From contig JADJBV010000001.1 of assembly GCA_016703535.1 (NCBI GenBank), positions 5,880,001 through 5,944,000 on the forward strand: a stretch of 64,000 nt of DNA. Reading direction: 5' to 3'. Every line of letters starts with the position of its first letter. Within the stretch, counting starts at the first letter, position 1. A model generated the notes under the pieces. The model saw only the letters and a program-made list of their open reading frames with translations, was not told where the DNA came from and ran no database searches. Source of the DNA: Deltaproteobacteria bacterium. Its GTDB lineage: Bacteria > Myxococcota > Kuafuiibacteriia > Kuafuiibacteriales > Kuafuiibacteriaceae. Below, one piece after another: positions 23,863-31,975 of this stretch. The position numbers and the translations under genes are program-made.

Positions 23863-25855
23863 TCGTCACGTCGACCAACTTCACCGAAGCGCCGGGGATG
23901 GGCGGCGGCCCGAGGTGAGTGGCCACCACCGTCGGCGCACGCAGCTCGACGAGATAGAGCTGGCGCTCGGGCGGATCTGCGGGCCCGTAGGTGAAGAGCA
24001 CCCGGCTGCCATCCCGAGGTTGGCGCACCTCGCCCAGGCGCCCACCCCTCGGCAACCCACGCACCAAGCGAGCGGGCCCAACGCTACCGCCGCTCAGATC
24101 GTAGACGTGGAGCAGGTCACCGGTGTGGGTGGCGTGGGCGGTCAAGAGGCTGCGACCGTCGGCGCTGAAGTGGTGGCGCACCAGCGGCACCGTCGAGCTG
24201 ACGGTGGTGGGCCGGGCCACGAGTTCCGGGCCCAGGTTGAGGCCGTTGAGGCGTCTCAGGACCAACCCGTTCGGACCCGGCGCCCCAGGCCAGTACCAGA
24301 CAAAGTTGGCCTGGGGGTCGAAGCCCACGGCCTGGATCTCCCGCCGGCCCGGAGCCAAAGGAAGGTCGACGCGGGCGGGGGTCGGCGTGCTGGTGGAGCT
24401 GGTGTCCACCAAGTAGGCCGCGGGATCGTCGGGCCCGGTGCGAAACAGCAAACGCCTCGAGTCGGAGGCCCAGACGAAGCCGGAATCGACCTCCACCGCG
24501 GGACCCAGACCGAGGTTGACCCGACGGAGGATGGGAAAGTCGGTGCTCAGCCCCGCCATAACATAGAGGTCCCGGACATTGAGGCGATCCAGGGCGGCCC
24601 GAACGGCGAGGTGCGTGTTGTCGGGGCTGTAGACGTGGACCAGCGGCCGCGCCGGTTGGCTCCCCTCGAAGAGGAGCGACAACGCCGTCCAGTTGAGGTG
24701 CCAGGGGCTCCAGCGCCAGAGCGAGAAGGAGTCCTGCGCCTCTCCCACGAAGTAGATGTGCAAGGGTTCGACCCAGTGGGAGGACGAGGCCCGCGGCGGG
24801 CCGCCTTGGATGGACCAGCCGCTACAGCCAAGCTCGTCGAGCCCCGGGTCCGCCCGGTAGAGGCAGACGGAGAATTCAGTCTCGACCAGCAACCAAGAAC
24901 CGGAGACCACGGGCCCCAGGGCGCGGACCGCCTCGTAGAGTTCCGCCTGAGGCGCCGGCATCCCCCAAGGCTGCTCGTCGCTCCGGATCATCCCGACCTG
25001 AGTTCCAGCGGCGTAGAACAAGCGGGTCGAGTCGGCGCTCCAAGCGATCTGCGAGATGTCCAGACCGAGGGGGCTGAGGCGTTGGCCCTGCCCCGCTGGG
25101 GTCGCGAAAGCCAGGTAGAGGGCCCGGGCCGGGGGGTGTTCGTGATCCGACGTCCAAGCCACCCAACGCTGGTCCGGCGACAGGGCGATGGTCCCCGTCG
25201 CCACGACCCCGGAGGTCAGCGTCGGCGGAACGGCGAACCAGGTCGGCACCGTCGGCGTCAGATCGATCAGGTAGGGCTGCTCGACGCCGTCGACCAAGAG
25301 GTCGCCGATGACCGCCACCCGATCGGGTTGATCTTCCCGCACCGCCAGGTCGTACGCCGCTTGGGCGCGTTGGCCGAGGTCGTCTTCCACCTGGAGCACG
25401 ATGGGGTAGTGGCCGAGGGGGATCCGAGCGGCCCCGCGGAGCTCCGCCACTCGGCCCGCAGAGATAAGGGTCAGACCGTTCGGCAAGTTGCCTTGCACAA
25501 TGGACCAGCGTTGCCCTGAGCCCGAACCGCCGCTCGCGGTAAGCACCACGCTGTAGGGCGCCCCAACCACCGCCCCTGGGAGGTGCGCGGGTTCGATCTG
25601 GAGGAGCGTGCCTCGATCCGGCGATCCCAGGTCTGGGAGACCCAACTCACGGGACTCAGCGTCGAGCTCGGCGAGGCCAAGGTCGAAGCTCCACTCGGCG
25701 TCGTCGGGGACGCCGACCTCGCGGAAGCCTTCGCCTCCATCCGAGGCCGGGCCTCCCGCTCCGCCGTCACTGGAGGTCCCCGGACCCAGCGGTCCGACGC
25801 CAGCAGAGCAGGCCAAGAGAAACACCGCGGCGCCGGCGACCCAACGACCATCCAT
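23852..25855 (-). CDS. Lipoprotein with Ig-like domain and WD40/TolB-like beta-propeller
   Basis: 667 residues. Signal ends in VFLLAC, followed by a Gly/Ser/Asp-rich tether. Residues about 90-170 look like a putative-Ig (He_PIG) domain: LPGAVVGAPYSVVLTASGGSG and the pattern LPNGLTL. The remainder contains repeated propeller-type blades, such as ALSPDQRWVAWTSD, IAWSADSTRLFYA, FVWASDSRRLLFR and HFSADGRSLLTA, as in TolB/PD40 proteins. Probably a surface or periplasmic protein-interaction scaffold. A palindromic 33-bp hairpin separates it from the upstream M3 peptidase gene. Confidence 0.82.
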   Translation of the reverse strand: MDGRWVAGAAVFLLACSAGVGPLGPGTSSDGGAGGPASDGGEGFREVGVPDDAEWSFDLGLAELDAESRELGLPDLGSPDRGTLLQIEPAHLPGAVVGAPYSVVLTASGGSGSGQRWSIVQGNLPNGLTLISAGRVAELRGAARIPLGHYPIVLQVEDDLGQRAQAAYDLAVREDQPDRVAVIGDLLVDGVEQPYLIDLTPTVPTWFAVPPTLTSGVVATGTIALSPDQRWVAWTSDHEHPPARALYLAFATPAGQGQRLSPLGLDISQIAWSADSTRLFYAAGTQVGMIRSDEQPWGMPAPQAELYEAVRALGPVVSGSWLLVETEFSVCLYRADPGLDELGCSGWSIQGGPPRASSSHWVEPLHIYFVGEAQDSFSLWRWSPWHLNWTALSLLFEGSQPARPLVHVYSPDNTHLAVRAALDRLNVRDLYVMAGLSTDFPILRRVNLGLGPAVEVDSGFVWASDSRRLLFRTGPDDPAAYLVDTSSTSTPTPARVDLPLAPGRREIQAVGFDPQANFVWYWPGAPGPNGLVLRRLNGLNLGPELVARPTTVSSTVPLVRHHFSADGRSLLTAHATHTGDLLHVYDLSGGSVGPARLVRGLPRGGRLGEVRQPRDGSRVLFTYGPADPPERQLYLVELRAPTVVATHLGPPPIPGASVKLVDVTISR

Positions 25856-25879
25856 CGCCGGGTATATTCAGCGGGGTCG

Positions 25880-25912
25880 GTAAGTTGGGCAATGGCCAGC
25901 GCTCAAACTTAC
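25880..25912 (-). terminator. Hairpin between the M3 peptidase and propeller genes
   Basis: GTAAGTT (25880-25886) and AACTTAC (25906-25912) are perfectly complementary with a 19-nt loop that contains TGGCCA. It lies 7 bp after the M3 peptidase stop on the minus strand. There is no T-tract, so this is a candidate terminator or transcript-end structure. Confidence 0.4.
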
Positions 25913-25918
25913 TCGCGG

Positions 25919-28084
25919 TCAGCGGCCGCCCGGGATCAGGCCCCGTTGCTTGAGGAGCGGCTCGACCTTGGGTTCGGCGCCCCGGAAGGCCTTGTAGAGT
26001 TGGCCGGCGTCGACGGTGCCGCCTTTGGAGAGGATCCCGTCTCGGAACTTCTTGCCGTTTTCAGCGGTCATTCCGCCGTGTTCGCTGAACCAAGCGAAGC
26101 TGTCGGCCCCCAACACCGCGGTCCAGGAGTAGGCGTAATAACCGGCCGCGTACCCACCGGGCCAGATGTGGCTGAAGTAAGTGGAGTGATAACGAGGTGG
26201 GACCTGGGGCAGGTCCACGCCATATTTCTTCAGCGCGGCCGTCTCGAACTTATCGGTGTCGGGCAGCGGTGAACCGGGCGGCAAGGCGTGCCACTCGAGA
26301 TCCAGGAGGGCGCTGGCGACCAGCTCGAGGGTGTCATAGCCCTGGTTGAAGGTGGTCGACTTCTTGATCTTGGCCACCAGGTCGGCTGGCATGGCCGCTC
26401 CGCTTTGGTGGTGTTTGGCGTAGTTGGCCAAGACCGAGGGCTCGAGGGCCCAGTTTTCGTTGAACTGGGACGGGAACTCCACAAAGTCCCGAGGCGTCGC
26501 CGTCCCGGACATGTACGGATAGCGTACCTTGGAGAAGAGCCCGTGGGCGGCGTGGCCGAACTCGTGGAACATGGTGTTGACGTCGTCCCAAGACAACAAG
26601 GCCGGTTGGCCTTCAGCGGGCTTCGGGATGTTCATCACGTTGATGATCACCGGCTTGGTGCCGAGCAGCTCGTTTTCGTCGACCAGCTGATCCATCCAGG
26701 CGCCGCCTCGCTTGCTCTCCCGGGCGAAGTAGTCGGTGTAGAAGAGGCCGATGGTGCTGCCGTCGGCGTCGAAGACCTCGTAGACCTTCACGTCCGGGTG
26801 ATAGACCGGCAGATCGGTCCGAGGCTTGAAGTTCACGCCGTACATCTTGTTGGCGGCGAAGAACACGCCGTCATTGAGGACCCGATCGAGCAAGAAGTAG
26901 GGGCGGATGGCCGACTCATCCAGGTCGTACTTCGCCTTGCGGACCTGCTCGGCGTAAAAGGTCCAGTCCCAAGGCTGGAGCTTGAAGCCGCCCTTCTGCT
27001 TGTCGATCACCTTTTGGATATCGGCGATCTCGCCCTTGGCCCGGGCCACCGCGCCCTTCGCGAGTTGCCCGAGCAGGCCCAGGGCGGCCTTGGGCGTCTT
27101 GGCCATCTGGTCGTCGAGCACGAAGGTGGCGTAGTCCGGGAAGCCGAGCAGCTTGGCCTTTTCGGCCCGCAGCTGGGCCAGGCGCGCCACGATCGGGCGG
27201 CGATCGAACTCATCCGCGGTGCGACCTCGGCCTTCGCTGGTCTTGGCGATCCGCTCCCGCAAGGCCCGGTTCTTCAGCGAGCTCAGCGGGGGTTGGCCGG
27301 TGGTGTTGATCAGCGGCAGGACCCACTTGCCCGCCAGGCCTCGGGCCTTGGCCGCGGTGGAGGCGGTCTCGATGTCGGTCGGCGAAAGACCGGCCAGCTC
27401 CTCCACCTTGTCCACCACGATCGCCTTGGCGTTGGTCTCCTTCAACAACTTCTCGGAGAACTCAGTGGCCAACTTGGACTCCTCTTCGTTGAGGGCCCGC
27501 AAGGTGGTCTTTTCGGCGTCGCCCAGGCGCGCGCCGTTCCGCACGAAGTCCAAGCGGTAGCGCTCCAGGAGCCGCAGCGAAACCGGATCGAGGCCGAGGG
27601 TGTCGCGCTTTTGGTAAAGGGCCTCGACCCGAGCGTACAGCGGCGCGTCGAGGTAGATCTGATCCGAGTGGGCCGCCAACTTGGGCGCGATCTCGGCCTT
27701 GACCTTTTGGATCTCCGGGTTGGTGTGGGCCGCCTCCAGGTTGAAGAAGACCTTCCGCACCCGGGTCAAGATCGCCCCGGTCTTCTCCAAGGCCACGATG
27801 GTGTTGTCGAAGGTCGCCTCTTCTTTGGCGTCGGCGATGGCCCGGACCTCCTCGATCTGGGCCTTCATGCCCGCCTCGAAGGCCGGCAAGTAGTGTTCGT
27901 CCTTCACCCGATCGAAGGGCGGGGCCAAAAGGTACAGAGCGCTCGGCTCCAGGAAGGGGTTGGGTTCAGGGGGAGGGGTCGCTGGTTTCACGGGGGCTTC
28001 GGTGGTCTGGGCGCTGCCGCAAGCGAGCCCGAGGCTCAAGAGCGGCAGGAGGAGGGCTTTGCTTGGGCGCACCCCCAAGTCCAT
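25919..28084 (-). CDS. M3-family metallopeptidase (Dcp/oligopeptidase-like) lipoprotein
   Basis: 721 residues from the ATG at 28084, which gives a signal ending in lipobox LGLAC; the open frame extends upstream but without coding character. The C-terminal half carries the zinc motif HEFGHAAHG (HEFGH at 507-511) and downstream conserved M3 elements (YPYMSGTATPRDFVEFPSQF, SHIWPGGYAAGYYAYSW). M3 enzymes such as peptidyl-dipeptidase Dcp degrade short peptides; most are cytoplasmic, so a lipoprotein form suggests peptide digestion at the envelope. Length fits Dcp. Confidence 0.92.
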   Translation of the reverse strand: MDLGVRPSKALLLPLLSLGLACGSAQTTEAPVKPATPPPEPNPFLEPSALYLLAPPFDRVKDEHYLPAFEAGMKAQIEEVRAIADAKEEATFDNTIVALEKTGAILTRVRKVFFNLEAAHTNPEIQKVKAEIAPKLAAHSDQIYLDAPLYARVEALYQKRDTLGLDPVSLRLLERYRLDFVRNGARLGDAEKTTLRALNEEESKLATEFSEKLLKETNAKAIVVDKVEELAGLSPTDIETASTAAKARGLAGKWVLPLINTTGQPPLSSLKNRALRERIAKTSEGRGRTADEFDRRPIVARLAQLRAEKAKLLGFPDYATFVLDDQMAKTPKAALGLLGQLAKGAVARAKGEIADIQKVIDKQKGGFKLQPWDWTFYAEQVRKAKYDLDESAIRPYFLLDRVLNDGVFFAANKMYGVNFKPRTDLPVYHPDVKVYEVFDADGSTIGLFYTDYFARESKRGGAWMDQLVDENELLGTKPVIINVMNIPKPAEGQPALLSWDDVNTMFHEFGHAAHGLFSKVRYPYMSGTATPRDFVEFPSQFNENWALEPSVLANYAKHHQSGAAMPADLVAKIKKSTTFNQGYDTLELVASALLDLEWHALPPGSPLPDTDKFETAALKKYGVDLPQVPPRYHSTYFSHIWPGGYAAGYYAYSWTAVLGADSFAWFSEHGGMTAENGKKFRDGILSKGGTVDAGQLYKAFRGAEPKVEPLLKQRGLIPGGR

Positions 28085-28164
28085 AGTGGCAGGGGACCGT
28101 CGAGGCAAGCCCGCGGTGGTGGCTTGGACGGACCTCCGCCAGGGGACGACTTTGCGAGGGGTCC

Positions 28165-28683
28165 TCAGCCCGCCAAGCAGGCCACCAGGAGTGCTTTGGA
28201 GCGATATAGCAGCGTTGCGATATGACTTTTGGTGAGGCCGAGGGCGGCGGCGGTCTCGGCCGTCGACAACTCCTCGAGGAGGCGCAGCGTGACCACTTGC
28301 CGCTGCACCTCTCCGAGGCGACGAACACATCCCAGGAGTGCCACGTGTTGTTCGGCCTGGCTGATCAGCTCCTCGACCGAAGGGGCCGAATCGACCAAGG
28401 GCTCATCTTCCAGGGGCCGATGGGGACGTTGCCGGTGATGGCGACGTCGAGCGTTGCGCGCGGCGTTGCGGACGATGGTCTTCAGGAACGGCTCAACCTC
28501 ATCGTCGTACTCAACCAAGGCCCGGGCTTGGGGCAGGCTGAGGAAGGTCTCGAAGGCCTCCTGGACCGCGTCCAGCGCCTCCTCCGACGCCAACCCCTCC
28601 CTCGCCGCGACGAGCACCAGCGCCCGCGCGTGGCGCCGGGCCAGGTTGTCCACCCATCCTGTGAAGGCTCGAACTTCGGACAT
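28165..28683 (-). CDS. ECF-type RNA polymerase sigma factor
   Basis: 172 residues from the ATG at 28683 (the open frame upstream lacks coding character). Region 2 spans about residues 10-85 (ALDAVQEAFETFL, FLKTIVRNAARNARRR) and region 4 about 115-170 (LRRLGEVQRQVVTLRLLEELSTAETAAALGLTKSHIATLLYRSKALL) with a clear helix-turn-helix. No anti-sigma gene is adjacent. It is divergent from the YHS-protein gene and 80 bp upstream of the M3 peptidase gene on the same strand, either of which could be a target. Confidence 0.85.
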   Translation of the reverse strand: MSEVRAFTGWVDNLARRHARALVLVAAREGLASEEALDAVQEAFETFLSLPQARALVEYDDEVEPFLKTIVRNAARNARRRHHRQRPHRPLEDEPLVDSAPSVEELISQAEQHVALLGCVRRLGEVQRQVVTLRLLEELSTAETAAALGLTKSHIATLLYRSKALLVACLAG

Positions 28684-28763
28684 CTCGGGAATTGTAGGTC
28701 CCCCTAGAGGGAGGTGGTGGAAAAAAAGCAGCGACCCCTTGTCATCGATCGCGCCGACGAAAC

Positions 28764-28799
28764 CTCTGTGGGTAGGGCGGCCTTGAGTCGCCCGCAGAG
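28764..28799 (+). promoter_or_regulatory. Leader hairpin before the YHS-protein gene
   Basis: CTCTG (28764-28768) pairs with CAGAG (28795-28799) and GGGCG (28775-28779) with CGCCC (28789-28793). The structure ends 4 nt before the GAGGA ribosome site, so it could influence translation; no known riboswitch recognised. Confidence 0.35.
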
Positions 28800-28815
28800 A
28801 GATGAGGAACGGCAC

Positions 28816-29289
28816 TTGAAACACACGATGATGATCGGCGCGCTCTTGTTTTCCCTGAACACTCCGGCCTGGGCGGCCGACGAGGTCAACGTCACCACCG
28901 GCGGCACCATGGCCGGGAAACCTCTGGCACTCCACGGCTTCGATCCGGTGGCCTACTTCGTGGGCGGCAAGCCGATCGAAGGCACTCCGCAGTTCGCGGC
29001 CGTTTATGAAGGCGCGACCTATTACTTCTCGAGTGAGGCCAACCAGAAAGCGTTTGAGGCGGCACCCAGCAAATACGCGCCCCAGTTCGGGGGCTTCTGC
29101 GCCTTCGGCGTGGCGCTGGGCAAGAAGTTCGACGGGAACCCGCAGGTCTTTTTGGTCCGAGATGGCAAGCTCTACCTCAACTTGGCGCCGCCCATCGCTC
29201 AGAAGTTCGGTGAGGACGTCCCGGGGAACATCAGTAAGGCCGAGGCCAACTGGAAGAAGATCAAGAGCAAGGCCGCGGCCAGCCTTTGA
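28816..29289 (+). CDS. Exported YHS-domain protein
   Basis: 157 residues from a TTG at 28816, chosen because GAGGA lies 7 nt upstream and it supplies a basic residue before the hydrophobic signal; an ATG at 28828 is the alternative. Signal cleavage is likely after PAWA. The mature part is a YHS domain (LHGFDPVAYFVGGKPIEG, ATYYFSSEANQKAFEAAPSKYAPQFGGFCAFGVA). YHS domains bind metal or metallocofactors in transport and redox proteins; the single Cys and conserved Tyr/Phe fit. Role unknown. Confidence 0.85.
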   Translation: MKHTMMIGALLFSLNTPAWAADEVNVTTGGTMAGKPLALHGFDPVAYFVGGKPIEGTPQFAAVYEGATYYFSSEANQKAFEAAPSKYAPQFGGFCAFGVALGKKFDGNPQVFLVRDGKLYLNLAPPIAQKFGEDVPGNISKAEANWKKIKSKAAASL

Positions 29290-29308
29290 GGTTGCCGATG
29301 AAGCGCGA

Positions 29309-31975
29309 CTAGCGAGGACCGAGGTTGCTCAAGGGCAAAGCGGCCCGTTCTCGCCCGATCAGGCTGGGTAAGGCGGTTAAGGTCGGCAGGCGCTTTTTGG
29401 CCGCGTTCTCTTCAATATAACGTTGGATGAAGCTGATCGCCAGGTCGATCTGGTCGGCCTGCACCAGGAGGAGATCGCCCGGCTCCACGGCCTTGAGGGC
29501 CAACTCCACGGCCCGAAGTTCACCGCGGGTCTCGTGGACCACCTTCACCCGAGCACCGCGGTCGACACCGCGCCGCAAGATCCCCAGGCACTCGCCGTCG
29601 GGGCGGCCCCGGCTGCAGGCGTCTTCGTAGAGCACGACCTCGTCGAAGGCGTCACCCAACATCACCGCTTGGCGTTCGATGTCGATGTCCCGGCGATCGC
29701 CGGCGGCCGAAAAGACCACCAATCGACGACGGTGGGGCAAGGCCGCGACGCCGTCGATGACCGCCTTACACGCGTCGACGTTGTGGGCGTAGTCGACGAT
29801 GACCGTGGCCCCCGCGAAGTCGAGGAGGTTGAAGCGGGCGGGCACCCGAGACGGATCGTTGACGAAGCTCGCCAGGCCCTTCCGGATCGCGTCGAGGGAC
29901 ACGTTCGCGCCCCAGGCCGCCGCGGTGGCGGCCAAGACGTTCTCCACCTGAAAGGGGATCCGGCCGCCCATGGTCAGAGGGATCTCGGAGAGGGGGAGGA
30001 TCAGCTCCTCCAGCGCCCCCTCGGCGATCACCACCGCCCGATCACGCACGAACACCGCCCGCCCACCGCTGGCCAGGTGTTGGGCCAAGACCGGAGCGGT
30101 CGGGTCGGGGGCAAAAAAGATGGTGCCGCCCGGGTTCACGGCGGACATGGCCACGGTCAGCGGATCGGTGGCGTTCAACACCGCCCAACCTTGGGGGCTG
30201 ACGCTCTTGACCAAAGTGGCCTTGAGCTCGGCCAACTCTTCCACGTGCTCCAGGCCGTTCAGGCCCAGGTGGTCACCTTCACCGATGTTGGTCACCACCA
30301 CCACGTCGGCCCGATCCCAACCGAGACCTTCTCGGAGGATGCCGCCACGGGCGGTCTCGAGGGCCGCCGCTTCCACCAAGGGGTGGCCCAAAACCACCCG
30401 AGCGCTTTTGGGCCCGCTGCAGTCGCCGTCATCGATGCGACGGCCACCAACGTAGATGCCGTCCGAGGTGGTGAGGCCCACCTTTTTGCCCAGGGCCGTG
30501 AAGATGTGCCCGACCAAACGGGTGGTGGTGGTCTTGCCGTTGGTGCCGGTGACCGCCACCAGGGGGATGCGGCCGTCGTCTTGGGGCGCAAACATCAGGC
30601 GGATGATCGCCTCCCCAACCGGCCGGCTGGGGCCGTAAGACGGCTCGAGGTGCATGCGCAAACCGGGGGCGGCGTTGACCTCCAACACCGCGCCGCCTTG
30701 CTGCTCGAGGGGAACGCTCGGATCGGCGCACACCACGTCGACGCCCGCGATGTCCAGGCCAACCACCTTGGCCGCCTCGACCGCTCGGGCCGCGACCTCG
30801 GGGTGCACGCGATCGGTCACGTCGGTGGCCGAACCACCGGTGCTGAGGTTGGCGTTGCGCCGCAACAGGACCCGCTGTCCCGGGGCCGGCACACCATCCA
30901 CCGCCAGGCCTTGTTCGGCCAAGACGCCTTTGGCGATCTCGTCGAGCACCAACTTGGATAAGGAGGTGGCGTGGTCTTCGCCACGGCGGGGATCTTGGTT
31001 CACCTCGGCCACCAAGGCCTCGATGGTCCGGACGCCGTCGCCGGTGACCTGGGGCGGATCACGTCGGGCCGCCGCGATCAGCCGCTCACCCACGACCAAC
31101 AAGCGGTGATCACCGCCAGACTTGAACTGCTCGACCAAGATCGTCGACTCTTGTTTGATCGCCGCCGCGTAAGCCGCGTAGACCTGCTCTTTGGTGGTCA
31201 GGTTGACCGCCACCCCTCGCCCTTGGTTGCCGTACTGGGGCTTGACCACCACCGGCCCGCCCAACTCTTGAGCGGCGACCCAGGCGTCTTCGGCGCTGTC
31301 GACCCGCCGACCCTTGGGCACCGGCACGCCCACGGCGCGGAGCAGCTGCTTGGTCAACTCTTTGTCCTGGGCGATGGTCTCGGCGATGGCGCTGGTACGA
31401 TCGGTTTCGGCCGCCAAGATCCGGTGTTGTTTGGCGCCCCAACCCAGCTGCACCAGGCTGCCGGTGTTGAGGCGCCGCACCGGGATCCCTTGAGCGACGG
31501 CCGCCCGCACGATCGAGCCAGTGCTGGGGCCAAGCCGCAGGTTTTCGTCTTGGGCCCGGAGCTCTTTGATGATCGGCGCGAGCTCCACCACCTGGCCCTG
31601 ACGAAGCTGCTCGAGCAACCCCACCGCGGCCTGGACCGCGGCCCGGGCCACGTCCTCTTCCCGGTATTCGACCACCAGCTTGAACTTGCCGGCGACGTGA
31701 GTCGGGACCACCCGATGGAGCGGGCCTCCCGCCTCGGCGACGGTCAACAAGCCCTGCACGATCTGCAAGAGAAGTTGCGGAAGCGCTGCGTCGGCGGGCA
31801 AGCGCGGATCGGGCGCCGGCAGGGGGAGGTCAGTGAGCCGAGCCTCGAGGGCGCGAGGATCGATCCGATCCCCCGCTTCGATCTCGACCTCGAGTTCGAG
31901 GACGGTCGCGAGCGACCAACGGTTCGGACCTCGGAGGGCGCGGGTAGATTGGAGTTTCATGGGTAACTTGCTCAC
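29309..31975 (-). CDS. cphA: Cyanophycin synthetase, second copy
   Basis: 888 residues: a divergent N-terminal domain (to about 160), an ATP-grasp domain (about 200-470; AQDKELTKQLLRAVGVPVPKG, VVVKPQYGNQGRGV, AVLEVNAAPGLRMHL) and a Mur-ligase-like domain (about 475-870) with P-loop VTGTNGKT (from G477) and ARGGILREGLGWD. Cyanophycin synthetase adds Asp then Arg to build the multi-L-arginyl-poly-Asp storage polymer. Its ATG overlaps the stop of an upstream cphA gene by 4 nt. Paired cphA/cphA' genes are known in several proteobacteria; whether both are needed here is unknown. No cyanophycinase is nearby. Confidence 0.92.
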   Translation of the reverse strand: MSKLPMKLQSTRALRGPNRWSLATVLELEVEIEAGDRIDPRALEARLTDLPLPAPDPRLPADAALPQLLLQIVQGLLTVAEAGGPLHRVVPTHVAGKFKLVVEYREEDVARAAVQAAVGLLEQLRQGQVVELAPIIKELRAQDENLRLGPSTGSIVRAAVAQGIPVRRLNTGSLVQLGWGAKQHRILAAETDRTSAIAETIAQDKELTKQLLRAVGVPVPKGRRVDSAEDAWVAAQELGGPVVVKPQYGNQGRGVAVNLTTKEQVYAAYAAAIKQESTILVEQFKSGGDHRLLVVGERLIAAARRDPPQVTGDGVRTIEALVAEVNQDPRRGEDHATSLSKLVLDEIAKGVLAEQGLAVDGVPAPGQRVLLRRNANLSTGGSATDVTDRVHPEVAARAVEAAKVVGLDIAGVDVVCADPSVPLEQQGGAVLEVNAAPGLRMHLEPSYGPSRPVGEAIIRLMFAPQDDGRIPLVAVTGTNGKTTTTRLVGHIFTALGKKVGLTTSDGIYVGGRRIDDGDCSGPKSARVVLGHPLVEAAALETARGGILREGLGWDRADVVVVTNIGEGDHLGLNGLEHVEELAELKATLVKSVSPQGWAVLNATDPLTVAMSAVNPGGTIFFAPDPTAPVLAQHLASGGRAVFVRDRAVVIAEGALEELILPLSEIPLTMGGRIPFQVENVLAATAAAWGANVSLDAIRKGLASFVNDPSRVPARFNLLDFAGATVIVDYAHNVDACKAVIDGVAALPHRRRLVVFSAAGDRRDIDIERQAVMLGDAFDEVVLYEDACSRGRPDGECLGILRRGVDRGARVKVVHETRGELRAVELALKAVEPGDLLLVQADQIDLAISFIQRYIEENAAKKRLPTLTALPSLIGRERAALPLSNLGPR

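Noticed and set aside
26288..28225. A 645-codon open frame antisense to the M3 peptidase gene, and a similar one at 29423-30961 opposite cphA
   Set aside because: Codon-bias shadows: no motifs, and the opposite strand encodes well-known enzyme families.
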